Assembly (NCBI GenBank): GCA_963748405.1
Contig: CAVVIT010000006.1
Location: 186,001-250,000 of the forward strand
Direction of reading: 5' to 3'
Source: Fen-1273 sp963748405
GTDB lineage: Bacteria; Bacteroidota; Ignavibacteria; UBA10030; UBA6906
Length of the DNA stretch: 64,000 nt
In this document: positions 24,936 through 31,851 of the stretch, in pieces
Layout of the letters: the number at the start of each line of letters is the position of its first letter
Position numbering within the stretch: position 1 is the stretch's first letter
Notes under the pieces: model-generated
What the model was told of the DNA's origin: nothing
The model's database searches: none
The model's input: only the letters and a program-made list of their open reading frames with translations
Program-made: the position numbers and the translations under genes

Positions 24936-26149
24936 GCATAAGCCAGCTGGCACGGTCGATCGCCGAATCGCCGACGTTGAGCCTCAATGAACAGGCGCGC
25001 GTCCTCCGCGAGAAGGGGGAAGCGGTCATCCATCTCGGGGCGGGCGAACCGAAGAACAGGGCTCCCATCAATGCGATACTGAACTCGGCGGCGAAGCTCA
25101 CGACCGGGGACATCAAGTACACGCCGACGGACGGGATCCCGTCGCTCAAGAAGGCGATCATACGATACACGGAAGAGACCTACGACAGGATCCCCGCGCC
25201 CGAGAACGTCATCGTCTCGGGGGGCGCGAAGCAATCCCTCTACAATCTGCTCTACACGCTCCTCAACCCCCAGGACGAAGTGATCGTGCTGGCCCCCTAC
25301 TGGGTGAGCTATCCCGAGATGATCAAGATGGTGTATGGCCGCCCGGTCATCGTCACGCCCGAGGACGGCACGTTCATTCCGCGGATGAAGGAGATCGAGC
25401 AGGCGGTCAGCTCCTACACGCGCGCGATCATCGTCAACAGCCCGAACAATCCCTCCGGCGTCATGTATCCGGAGAGCCTCATCGCCCCCCTTGTGGAATT
25501 CTGCGAGAAGAAGGGGATCTACCTGATCATGGACGACATCTACCACAAGCTGGTCTTCGACGGGAAGACCCAGATCCCCGCGTACCGGTACACGCAGAAG
25601 GACATCGAGTCGACGAAGGTCATCACGCTCAACGGCATTTCGAAGCTCTACGGGATGACGGGGTTTCGGATCGGATGGGTGATCGCAAGCAAAGCCCTGA
25701 CGGACGTCATGATCAACGTCCAGGCGCAGACCACGTCGTGCACGTCCGTCCTTCTCCAGGCGGCGGCCGAGGGCGCGCTCACCGGGCTGCAGAGCGCCGT
25801 GGAGGCGCTCCGCCTCACGCTGGAGAACAACCGGAACGTCATGCTGCAGGAGCTGCAGTCGTTCGAGGGAGTGAAAGTGACGAAGCCCGACGGGACGTAT
25901 TACTGCCTCCCCGATTTCAGGGCGTACAGCAATAATTCCGTTGAGCTCTCGAAGATGCTCCTCGCGCGGGCGCTCGTGGTGACGGTTCCCGGGAAGGAGT
26001 TCGGCATGGAGGGGCACCTGCGGCTGAGTTATGCGACGACGGTCAAGGACGTGAAACAGGGGATCGAGAGGATCAAATGGGCGCTCGACCCCGCATCGCC
26101 CAGGGAAATATACATCGGCGAACGCAAACTAGTGCGGGACTGGCTATGA
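24932..26149 (+). CDS. aspC: Pyridoxal phosphate-dependent aspartate aminotransferase
   Basis: A 405-residue fold-type I aminotransferase (class I, subgroup Ib by pattern) that exchanges amino groups between aspartate and 2-oxoglutarate. Visible features: LGAGEPKNRAP near the N terminus, GGAKQSLYN (phosphate contact), NSPNNPSGVMY, DDIYHKLVF, and the PLP lysine Lys238 in NGISKLYGMTGFRIGW; substrate-binding Arg in LRLSYATT near the C terminus. AGGAAGG lies before ATG 24932. It overlaps pckA as ATGA, so aspartate-derived oxaloacetate can feed PEP synthesis. Exact amino acid specificity is inferred. Confidence 0.9.
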   Translation: MSISQLARSIAESPTLSLNEQARVLREKGEAVIHLGAGEPKNRAPINAILNSAAKLTTGDIKYTPTDGIPSLKKAIIRYTEETYDRIPAPENVIVSGGAKQSLYNLLYTLLNPQDEVIVLAPYWVSYPEMIKMVYGRPVIVTPEDGTFIPRMKEIEQAVSSYTRAIIVNSPNNPSGVMYPESLIAPLVEFCEKKGIYLIMDDIYHKLVFDGKTQIPAYRYTQKDIESTKVITLNGISKLYGMTGFRIGWVIASKALTDVMINVQAQTTSCTSVLLQAAAEGALTGLQSAVEALRLTLENNRNVMLQELQSFEGVKVTKPDGTYYCLPDFRAYSNNSVELSKMLLARALVVTVPGKEFGMEGHLRLSYATTVKDVKQGIERIKWALDPASPREIYIGERKLVRDWL

Positions 26150-27789
26150 ACAACATCCTCGACATCAAGACCCCCGCACAGGGGGAAGCGCTGGCCCTGA
26201 AGAGCGACTACGGGCTCGACAACCACGGTCTCTCCAACCTCCATACGGCCTACTGGAACCTCCCGACGGAGGCGCTGTACGAGGAGATCGCGTTCCGGCG
26301 CGAAGCGCGGATCACCCGCGACGGGCCGGTCGTGGCGAACACGGGGAAGCACACGGCCCGGTCGGCCACCGACAAGTTCGTGGTGCGGGAAGCGAGCACG
26401 GAGGGACACATCTGGTGGGGCGAATACAACCGCCCGTTCAGCACGGAAAAATTCAACGATCTTTTCAACAGGATCCAGGGATTCCTGCAGGGGCGGGATG
26501 TGTTTGTGCAGGACTGTTATGCCGGCGCGGACCCCGCGTACCGGATGCCGATCCGGATCGTCACGGAGCTCGCCTGGCACAGCCATTTCGCGCGGAACAT
26601 GTTTATCCTGCCGGAGACCCGCGAGGAGTACCGGCGCCACGTGCCGGACTTCACGATTCTCTGCGTCCCCTCGTTCAAGGGGATTCCCCAGATCGACAGC
26701 ACGGCGACGAACACGTTCATCGTGCTGAACTTCGCCGCGCGGCTGTGCATCATCGGCAACACCGCCTACGCGGGGGAGATCAAGAAATCGGTCTTCACGA
26801 TCCTCAACTACCTCCTCCCGCTCGAGGGGGTCATGCCCATGCACTGCTCGGCGAACATCGGCGACGCGGGTGACGCGGCGATATTCTTCGGCCTCTCGGG
26901 GACGGGGAAGACGACGCTTTCCGCCGACCCGGCGAGACGCCTGATCGGCGACGACGAGCACGGATGGAGCGACGAGGGGGTGTTCAATTTCGAAGGGGGT
27001 TGCTACGCCAAGGTGATCCAGCTTTCGGCGTCGGCCGAACCGCAGATTTACGCCTGCACCAGGAGGTTCGGCACGATACTCGAGAACGTCGTGTTTGACC
27101 CGGTCACGAGGATGATCGATCTCGACGACGAGTCGATCACGGAGAACACGCGGGCGTCCTACCCGCTGGACTTCATCGATAACGCCGTGCCGGAGAAGCT
27201 CGGCGGCCATCCGAAGAACATCATCCTCCTGACGTGCGACGCCTCCGGCGTGATGCCCCCGATCGCGAAACTGACGCCCGATCAGGCGCTCTACCAGTTC
27301 ATTTCGGGGTATACGTCGAAGATCGCGGGGACGGAAGTCGGACTGGGGAAAGAGCCGGAAATGACGTTCAGCACGTGCTTCGGCGCCCCGTTCATGGTCC
27401 ATCATCCGTCGTTCTACGCGGACCTGCTGAAGCGGAAGATCCTGAAATACGGCGTCCACTGCTGGCTCGTCAACACGGGCTGGATCGGGGGACCGTACGG
27501 CATCGGCAAGCGGATCAGCATCCGGTACACGCGCGCCCTTCTCAACGCGGCGCTCGGGTCCCGGCTCCTGGAGGTGAAGTATACGACGGACCCGGTGTTC
27601 GGGTTCTCCGTTCCCCAGACCTGCGAGGACGTTCCCGCGCACGTGCTGAACCCGGGGGATTCGTGGCCTGACAAAGCCGCGTACATGCAGCGTTACAGGG
27701 AGCTTGCGTCCAGGTTCATCGAGAATTTCAAGAAATTCGAATCCGGGTGTCCGGAGGAGATCCGTAACGCGGGTCCCCGCCGTTCCTGA
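26146..27789 (+). CDS. pckA: Phosphoenolpyruvate carboxykinase (ATP)
   Basis: A 547-residue ATP-type PEPCK that converts oxaloacetate and ATP into PEP, the gateway to gluconeogenesis. It has the PEPCK P-loop GLSGTGKTTLSAD near residue 250, the metal-binding block MHCSANIGDAGDAAIFFG before it, RRFGTILENVVFDP and NTGWIGGPYGIGKRISI. ATG 26146 overlaps the aspC stop by four bases; the open frame begins earlier but lies inside aspC. The length is normal and all key residues that I can check are present. Confidence 0.96.
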   Translation: MNNILDIKTPAQGEALALKSDYGLDNHGLSNLHTAYWNLPTEALYEEIAFRREARITRDGPVVANTGKHTARSATDKFVVREASTEGHIWWGEYNRPFSTEKFNDLFNRIQGFLQGRDVFVQDCYAGADPAYRMPIRIVTELAWHSHFARNMFILPETREEYRRHVPDFTILCVPSFKGIPQIDSTATNTFIVLNFAARLCIIGNTAYAGEIKKSVFTILNYLLPLEGVMPMHCSANIGDAGDAAIFFGLSGTGKTTLSADPARRLIGDDEHGWSDEGVFNFEGGCYAKVIQLSASAEPQIYACTRRFGTILENVVFDPVTRMIDLDDESITENTRASYPLDFIDNAVPEKLGGHPKNIILLTCDASGVMPPIAKLTPDQALYQFISGYTSKIAGTEVGLGKEPEMTFSTCFGAPFMVHHPSFYADLLKRKILKYGVHCWLVNTGWIGGPYGIGKRISIRYTRALLNAALGSRLLEVKYTTDPVFGFSVPQTCEDVPAHVLNPGDSWPDKAAYMQRYRELASRFIENFKKFESGCPEEIRNAGPRRS

Positions 27790-27831
27790 CGGCGGGCGGG
27801 CGCGGGGGGCACTCCCCGTCCCGCGGAGTTC

Positions 27832-28434
27832 CTACAGCCAGACCGTCCACCCTGCGGAGACCGAAAGCTCGTTGGCGCCGTTCCGTGACGGTGCACCCGA
27901 CGGGTTGAGCGTGATCGCGAGAAACTGAACGCCGATGGTGAGCATTCCCCTCTCCGTCAGTGCGGCCTTGATTCCCCCCCTCCCCCCCCACGTAAACCCC
28001 GAGACGGTCGTCGTCGTCCCCGAGGCCTTGAGCGAAGAGGCCGTGATTCCCGCGAGTCCTTCGACAAACGGCGTCACCATCGTCCCCGTGCGGAAGTTGT
28101 AGGCCGGCGCGAAGAGGACCCTGAGCTGCACCGCGGTCTGGCTCCCCTGGCTCGTGACGTTCACTCCGGCGGGGTTGATGCCCAGCTCCAGTCCCTCCGT
28201 GATGAAATACCCGACGTAGGGGAGCATGGAAAAATCGTAGACCCACGTTCCCCTGGTGCCGCCGGTGACGGGCTGCGTGGCGGCAAACGTCATGCTCCCG
28301 CCGAGTTCGACCGTGCCGGCGGATGTAAACCGTTTGTGGACCTGGAGCTGGGCGAAGGCACAGGACGCGACGGCCGACGTGATGAGCAGGAGCGTTCCGA
28401 ATCTCAGAGCGGGTGATCGGGGCGGGGCGGACAT
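27832..28434 (-). CDS. Outer-membrane beta-barrel-like protein
   Basis: A 200-residue exported protein with signal peptide (residues 1-29, ending SCAFAQLQ) and a body of alternating polar/hydrophobic strands rich in Gly, Thr and aromatic residues (GTWVYDFSMLPYVGYFI, LRVLFAPAYNF, FTWGGRGGIKAAL), ending in VSAGWTVWL. This is typical of small OmpW/OprF-like eight-stranded barrels. No specific function can be given. GGAGG lies before ATG 28434. It is transcribed from its own promoter just downstream of the yceI terminator. Confidence 0.72.
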   Translation of the reverse strand: MSAPPRSPALRFGTLLLITSAVASCAFAQLQVHKRFTSAGTVELGGSMTFAATQPVTGGTRGTWVYDFSMLPYVGYFITEGLELGINPAGVNVTSQGSQTAVQLRVLFAPAYNFRTGTMVTPFVEGLAGITASSLKASGTTTTVSGFTWGGRGGIKAALTERGMLTIGVQFLAITLNPSGAPSRNGANELSVSAGWTVWL

Positions 28435-28461
28435 GTTTCCTCCGGGATTGTTGGACGCCCC

Positions 28462-28490
28462 AATATAGGGAGCGTCCGGGTGAATTCCAA
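28462..28490 (-). promoter_or_regulatory. Promoter of the beta-barrel protein gene
   Basis: On the minus strand TTGGAA (28490-28485), 17-base spacer, TATATT (28467-28462), 27 bases before the ATG. It abuts the preceding terminator hairpin. Confidence 0.55.
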
Positions 28491-28525
28491 CGAAACGCCC
28501 CCCCGCCGCAAGCGGCGGGAGGGCG
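28489..28525 (-). terminator. Terminator after yceI
   Basis: A 14-pair GC stem (one G-U) with a two-base TT turn, 28496-28525, followed on the minus strand by TTTCGTT. It lies 20 bases past the yceI stop. The T-run is interrupted, so efficiency is uncertain. Confidence 0.5.
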
Positions 28526-28545
28526 ATCCCGGTCCTGCGGCGGCT

Positions 28546-29130
28546 TTACTGTTTCTGTCCTTCGAACGTGATGTCGATCTTCACCTTGTCACCCGCGATG
28601 AGCCCCCCCGCGTCCATCTTCGCGTCCCATTTCACGCCGAAGTCGAACCTGTTGATCTCGGTGGATGCGGAAAAGGCGATGATGGTCTTTCCCCACGCGC
28701 TGACCTGTCCCCTGTAGACCCCGTCGAGCACGACGGGCTTCGTGACGCCGTGGATGGTCAGATCGCCCGCGATGGCGTACGTGTTCTCCCCCGTCTTGGT
28801 GAACGACGTGCTCTTGAACGTGATCGTGGGGTACTTCTCCGCGTTGAAAAAGTCCGGCGACTTGAGGTGGGCATCGCGCCCGTCGTTGTCCGTGAAGATG
28901 CTGCCGACGTTGATCGCGGCGCTCAGGCTGGCGTCCGAGAAGTCGTCCTTCGTGTTCGTGAAGCTCACGTCGAAGTCCTTGAACGTGCCGCTGACCTGCG
29001 ATATGACGAGGTGGGCGACGGAGAACTTCACGCTGCTGTGAGCCTTGTCGAGCTTCCACGTCGTGGGAGCAGCGAGCGTTGTCGCCGCGAACAGAGCGGC
29101 GACGGCGAACAGGGCGGGTCGATTGCGCAT
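28546..29130 (-). CDS. yceI: YceI-family periplasmic lipocalin-like protein
   Basis: A 194-residue exported protein with signal peptide (MRNRPALFAVAALFAATTLA) and the YceI fold: WKLDKAHSSVKFSVAHLVIS at the start, FFNAEKYPTITFKST and LTIHGVTKPVVLDG in the middle, and INRFDFGVKWDAKMD near the end. YceI proteins bind long lipid-like molecules such as polyisoprenoids. GGAGAG lies before the ATG at 29130. It follows a MarR regulator gene by 90 bases on the same strand, a common pairing, and is probably controlled by it. Confidence 0.92.
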   Translation of the reverse strand: MRNRPALFAVAALFAATTLAAPTTWKLDKAHSSVKFSVAHLVISQVSGTFKDFDVSFTNTKDDFSDASLSAAINVGSIFTDNDGRDAHLKSPDFFNAEKYPTITFKSTSFTKTGENTYAIAGDLTIHGVTKPVVLDGVYRGQVSAWGKTIIAFSASTEINRFDFGVKWDAKMDAGGLIAGDKVKIDITFEGQKQ

Positions 29131-29220
29131 GGGGTGTCTCTCCTTTGTGTGGTGATGGGTGGTGAATCCGTCAATGGTTCCGGCCTCCGGGGAGGGTCTC
29201 CCCTCCGGGATTTCCCCGGG

Positions 29221-29679
29221 TTACTTCGGCTGTGCGAGCCCCGTCCCGAGCTTCTTCAGCAGTCCTGCGAGGTGTTCCTGTTCCTCCTCCGTGAGGACCG
29301 CGGCAAGGTCCGTGATGCACCGCGCATGCCGGGGGAAGATCGCGCGGAAAAGCTTCGTTCCCTTCGGCGTGAGACGGACATAGATGACGCGCCGGTCCTC
29401 GGTGCAGTGCCGGCGGAGGACGAGGCCTTCCTTTTCAAGATTGTCGACGACGACGGTGATGTTGCCGCAGCTCGAGAGGGTCTTCCGCGAAAGGTCCCCC
29501 AGGGTGATTTCCCCCAGGTGGCCGAGCGATTCGAGGACGCCGAACTGGGGCTGGGTCAGCCCGTACGACCGGATGTCGTCGAGCGTGCGCCTGCCGAACG
29601 TGGCGTACGTGCGGGCGAGCTTCACCCAGAGCGTCAGTGCCAGGTCCGTCTTCCGTCCGTATTTGCGCGTCGTCTTCAT
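29221..29679 (-). CDS. MarR-family transcriptional regulator
   Basis: A 152-residue winged-helix regulator. The helix-turn-helix and wing occupy the middle (LTQPQFGVLESLGHLGEITL, LSRKTLSSCGNITVVVDNLE, GLVLRRHCTEDRRVIYVRLT), flanked by dimerisation helices; the C-terminal EEEQEHLAGLLKKLG is typical. Cys residues in SSCGN and RRHC could allow redox sensing, which is speculative. It is divergent from plsC and upstream of yceI. A near-perfect promoter with AT-rich repeats just after the -10 suggests it represses itself. Confidence 0.9.
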   Translation of the reverse strand: MKTTRKYGRKTDLALTLWVKLARTYATFGRRTLDDIRSYGLTQPQFGVLESLGHLGEITLGDLSRKTLSSCGNITVVVDNLEKEGLVLRRHCTEDRRVIYVRLTPKGTKLFRAIFPRHARCITDLAAVLTEEEQEHLAGLLKKLGTGLAQPK

Positions 29680-29705
29680 TATTTTGAGTTTGAATATTTT
29701 GAATC

Positions 29706-29734
29706 AATATAATTAAACCGGCGGGCATTGTCAA
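29706..29734 (-). promoter_or_regulatory. Strong sigma-70-type promoter of marR-yceI
   Basis: TTGACA (29734-29729, exact consensus), 17-base spacer, TATATT (29711-29706). Immediately downstream, 29682-29705 holds AT-rich repeats (TTCAAA, TTCAAA, CTCAAA) that could be the MarR operator. Confidence 0.72.
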
Positions 29735-29789
29735 GTCCCCCCCGGGGGGGCTGGGAAAATCCGGCGGAATTTGGTACATTGAGCCCGCC

Positions 29790-30569
29790 ATGGTACCGAC
29801 CATTCGTTCGCTCTGGGTCTGGGGAGCCGTCGCCGGACTGATCGCCCTCTGGCTTCCGCTCCTCGCCCTCATCCGTCTCTTTGACAGGGACCCCGTCCGC
29901 TATACGACCGGCAGATGGTTCCGCCGCCTGGGCGTCGCGATGACGAAGGTCAATCCCTCCTGGCGGGTCCACAGGGACGGCCTGAAGATCGACGATCCCC
30001 GCCGCCCGTACGTCGTCGTCAGCAACCACCAGTCGCTTGCCGACATCCCGATCATTTCCCACCTTCCCTGGGAAATGAAGTGGATCGGCAAGGCCGAGCT
30101 CTTCAGGCTCCCGTTCGTCGGCTGGATGATGAGGCTGGCCGGGGATATCCCCGTCGACAGGACCGACAGGCGGAGCGGTGCGCGTATGCTCCTGGCAGCC
30201 AAACGGTGCCTCGGGCTCAGGTGTTCGGTGATGTTCTTCCCGGAGGGTACGCGTTCGCCTGACGGGCGCGTCTGGAGGTTTAATGACGGGGCGTTCCATC
30301 TGGCCATCAAGGCGGGCGTGCCGGTGCTTCCCGTGGCCATCGAGGGGTCGAGGGATTGTCTCCCGAAGCGGAGCTGGAAGTTCGGTCCCCCCCAGGAGAT
30401 TCTTCTGCGCGTCCTCCCCCCCGTCGACACCGCCGGCCTGACGCCGGACCGGGTGGGGGAACTCAGGGACAGGGTGCGGGCGATGATTGTCGGGCAGGTT
30501 GCCGCCTGGCGGGGCGAGCCTCCCGCCTCCGTCGACGCCCTCGCGGAGGGCGGCGCCGCGGACAGCTGA
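29790..30569 (+). CDS. plsC: 1-acyl-sn-glycerol-3-phosphate acyltransferase (PlsC family)
   Basis: A 259-residue membrane-bound acyltransferase that adds the second acyl chain to make phosphatidic acid. One N-terminal helix (VWGAVAGLIALWLPLLALI) is followed by the catalytic motif VSNHQSLADIP (the HxxxxD type), IGKAELFRLPFVGW, and the glycerophosphate-binding FFPEGTRSPDG. Motif IV PVLPVAIEGS is also present. All catalytic residues are intact. It is divergent from marR; a methyltransferase gene follows after 32 bases. Confidence 0.9.
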   Translation: MVPTIRSLWVWGAVAGLIALWLPLLALIRLFDRDPVRYTTGRWFRRLGVAMTKVNPSWRVHRDGLKIDDPRRPYVVVSNHQSLADIPIISHLPWEMKWIGKAELFRLPFVGWMMRLAGDIPVDRTDRRSGARMLLAAKRCLGLRCSVMFFPEGTRSPDGRVWRFNDGAFHLAIKAGVPVLPVAIEGSRDCLPKRSWKFGPPQEILLRVLPPVDTAGLTPDRVGELRDRVRAMIVGQVAAWRGEPPASVDALAEGGAADS

Positions 30570-30601
30570 CACAGATCTCTCCTCACAGAATCCGGATCGC
30601 C

Positions 30602-31411
30602 ATGGGAAAGACCATAGACGCACGACGCTACAACACTGACAAGCCCGCGTTCGACGGGTACTTCCGCACCTACGAAATGATCTTCGCCCCCCTGGTGGAG
30701 AAGAAGATCCACCTCCTCGAACTCGGGATCAGCCAGGGAGGGTCGCTGGAGCTCTGGCGGGACTACTTCCGGAAGGGAACGATCGCGGGGATCGACATCT
30801 CCCCCGTCGCGCTGAAGGATCCGTCGGGGCGCATACACGTCTACAGGGGCCTGCAGCACGACCCCGCACTCCTTGACAGGGTGCGGGAAGAGACGGCACC
30901 CGAGGGGTTCGACGTCATCATCGACGACTGCTCCCATATCGGGGAATTCACGGCGCTCAGTTTCTGGCACCTGTTTGACAGGCATCTGAAGCCGGGCGGG
31001 CTTTACGTCATCGAGGACTGGGGGACCGGTTATATGCGCGGCACGCCGGACGGGAAGGCGTACGTCCCCCGCCGGTCGATCAGCGCGTTCCGCTCGCGGT
31101 TCCGTCCCCTCGCCGAGAAAGTCCTTGCCCGTCCCTTCGTGGAGCGCCGGCCCGCTCTCAGGCGGGTTGTCCGCGCCGCGATGAACCGGCTGGTCAGGAT
31201 CCGGTTCAGGAGCCACATGTACGGCATGGTGGGGTTCGTCAAGCAGCTCGTGGATGAAGCCGGGATGGCCGACATCACGCATCCGTCCTGGGGAACCCCT
31301 CCGGCGCGGGAGTCGAAATTCGCGTCGGTGCGGGTATCGCACGGACAGGTCGTCATCGAGAAATCGGGCGGCGTCCCCCCGGTGAAACCGGCGCGCAAGA
31401 AAAAGCCCTGA
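30602..31411 (+). CDS. Class I SAM-dependent methyltransferase
   Basis: A 269-residue protein with a Rossmann methyltransferase core: LLELGISQGGSLELWRDYF (SAM-binding Gly-rich loop, near residue 40), GIDISP (acidic end of strand 2), FDVIIDDCSHIG and PGGLYVIEDWGTGY. This resembles sugar or antibiotic O-methyltransferases of the CmcI/TylF-like kind, acting on an unknown substrate. The ATG at 30602 is chosen because upstream sequence lies in plsC. A Lys/Arg-rich end (PARKKKP) is unusual. Its stop codon lies inside the trxA terminator hairpin of the opposite strand. Confidence 0.8.
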   Translation: MGKTIDARRYNTDKPAFDGYFRTYEMIFAPLVEKKIHLLELGISQGGSLELWRDYFRKGTIAGIDISPVALKDPSGRIHVYRGLQHDPALLDRVREETAPEGFDVIIDDCSHIGEFTALSFWHLFDRHLKPGGLYVIEDWGTGYMRGTPDGKAYVPRRSISAFRSRFRPLAEKVLARPFVERRPALRRVVRAAMNRLVRIRFRSHMYGMVGFVKQLVDEAGMADITHPSWGTPPARESKFASVRVSHGQVVIEKSGGVPPVKPARKKKP

Positions 31412-31430
31412 CGATCGGCATCGTCAGGGC
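31400..31430 (-). terminator. Terminator after trxA
   Basis: Perfect 11-pair stem (31405-31415 with 31420-31430) around a four-base loop; on the minus strand it is followed by TTTTT (31404-31400). It lies 25 bases past the trxA stop and overlaps the 3' end of the convergent methyltransferase gene. Confidence 0.85.
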
Positions 31431-31455
31431 CCGTCCCGCTCGCTGCGGGTGAGTT

Positions 31456-31785
31456 TCATGCAACGCCGATGTGCGGCGTGAGCTTATCGAGCAGGTTGCG
31501 CTTCGGCACCGCCCCGATGATCTGCTCGACGACGTTCCCCCCCTTGAAGATCATCAGCGTCGGGATGCTCCGGATGCCGTACTTCAGCGGCACCTCCGGG
31601 TTGTTGTCGACGTCCACTTTTCCCACCTTCAGCTTCCCGTCGTATTCTCCCGCAATTTCCTCGACGACGGGTGCGATCATCTTGCAGGGTCCGCACCAGA
31701 CCGCCCAGAAATCGACGAGCACGGGCACGGACGACTCGAGAACCTCCTTCTGAAAATTGGCATCGGTGATTTCCATCGGCTTCAT
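31456..31785 (-). CDS. trxA: Thioredoxin
   Basis: A 109-residue thioredoxin with the redox motif WCGPC (in DFWAVWCGPCKMIAPVVEE, residues about 26-44), the conserved cis-proline loop IRSIPTLMIF and length typical of TrxA. No signal peptide, so cytoplasmic. It reduces protein disulfides using thioredoxin reductase. GGAG lies before ATG 31785. It lies 66 bases downstream of dnaE on the same strand and ends at a strong terminator. Confidence 0.96.
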   Translation of the reverse strand: MKPMEITDANFQKEVLESSVPVLVDFWAVWCGPCKMIAPVVEEIAGEYDGKLKVGKVDVDNNPEVPLKYGIRSIPTLMIFKGGNVVEQIIGAVPKRNLLDKLTPHIGVA

Positions 31786-31851
31786 GAGAGCTCCTTCGTT
31801 TTGCCCCGGCGGTCGGGCCGCCGGTACGTGATTGAGGATAACGGTTCCGCC

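Noticed and set aside
26029..27642. Minus-strand frame of over 500 codons
   Set aside because: Antisense to pckA, no motif, strongly Arg/Val/Asp-biased; pckA is complete.
27790..27831. Possible terminator between pckA and the beta-barrel gene
   Set aside because: Only a short imperfect GC hairpin and no T-run on either strand; too weak to call.
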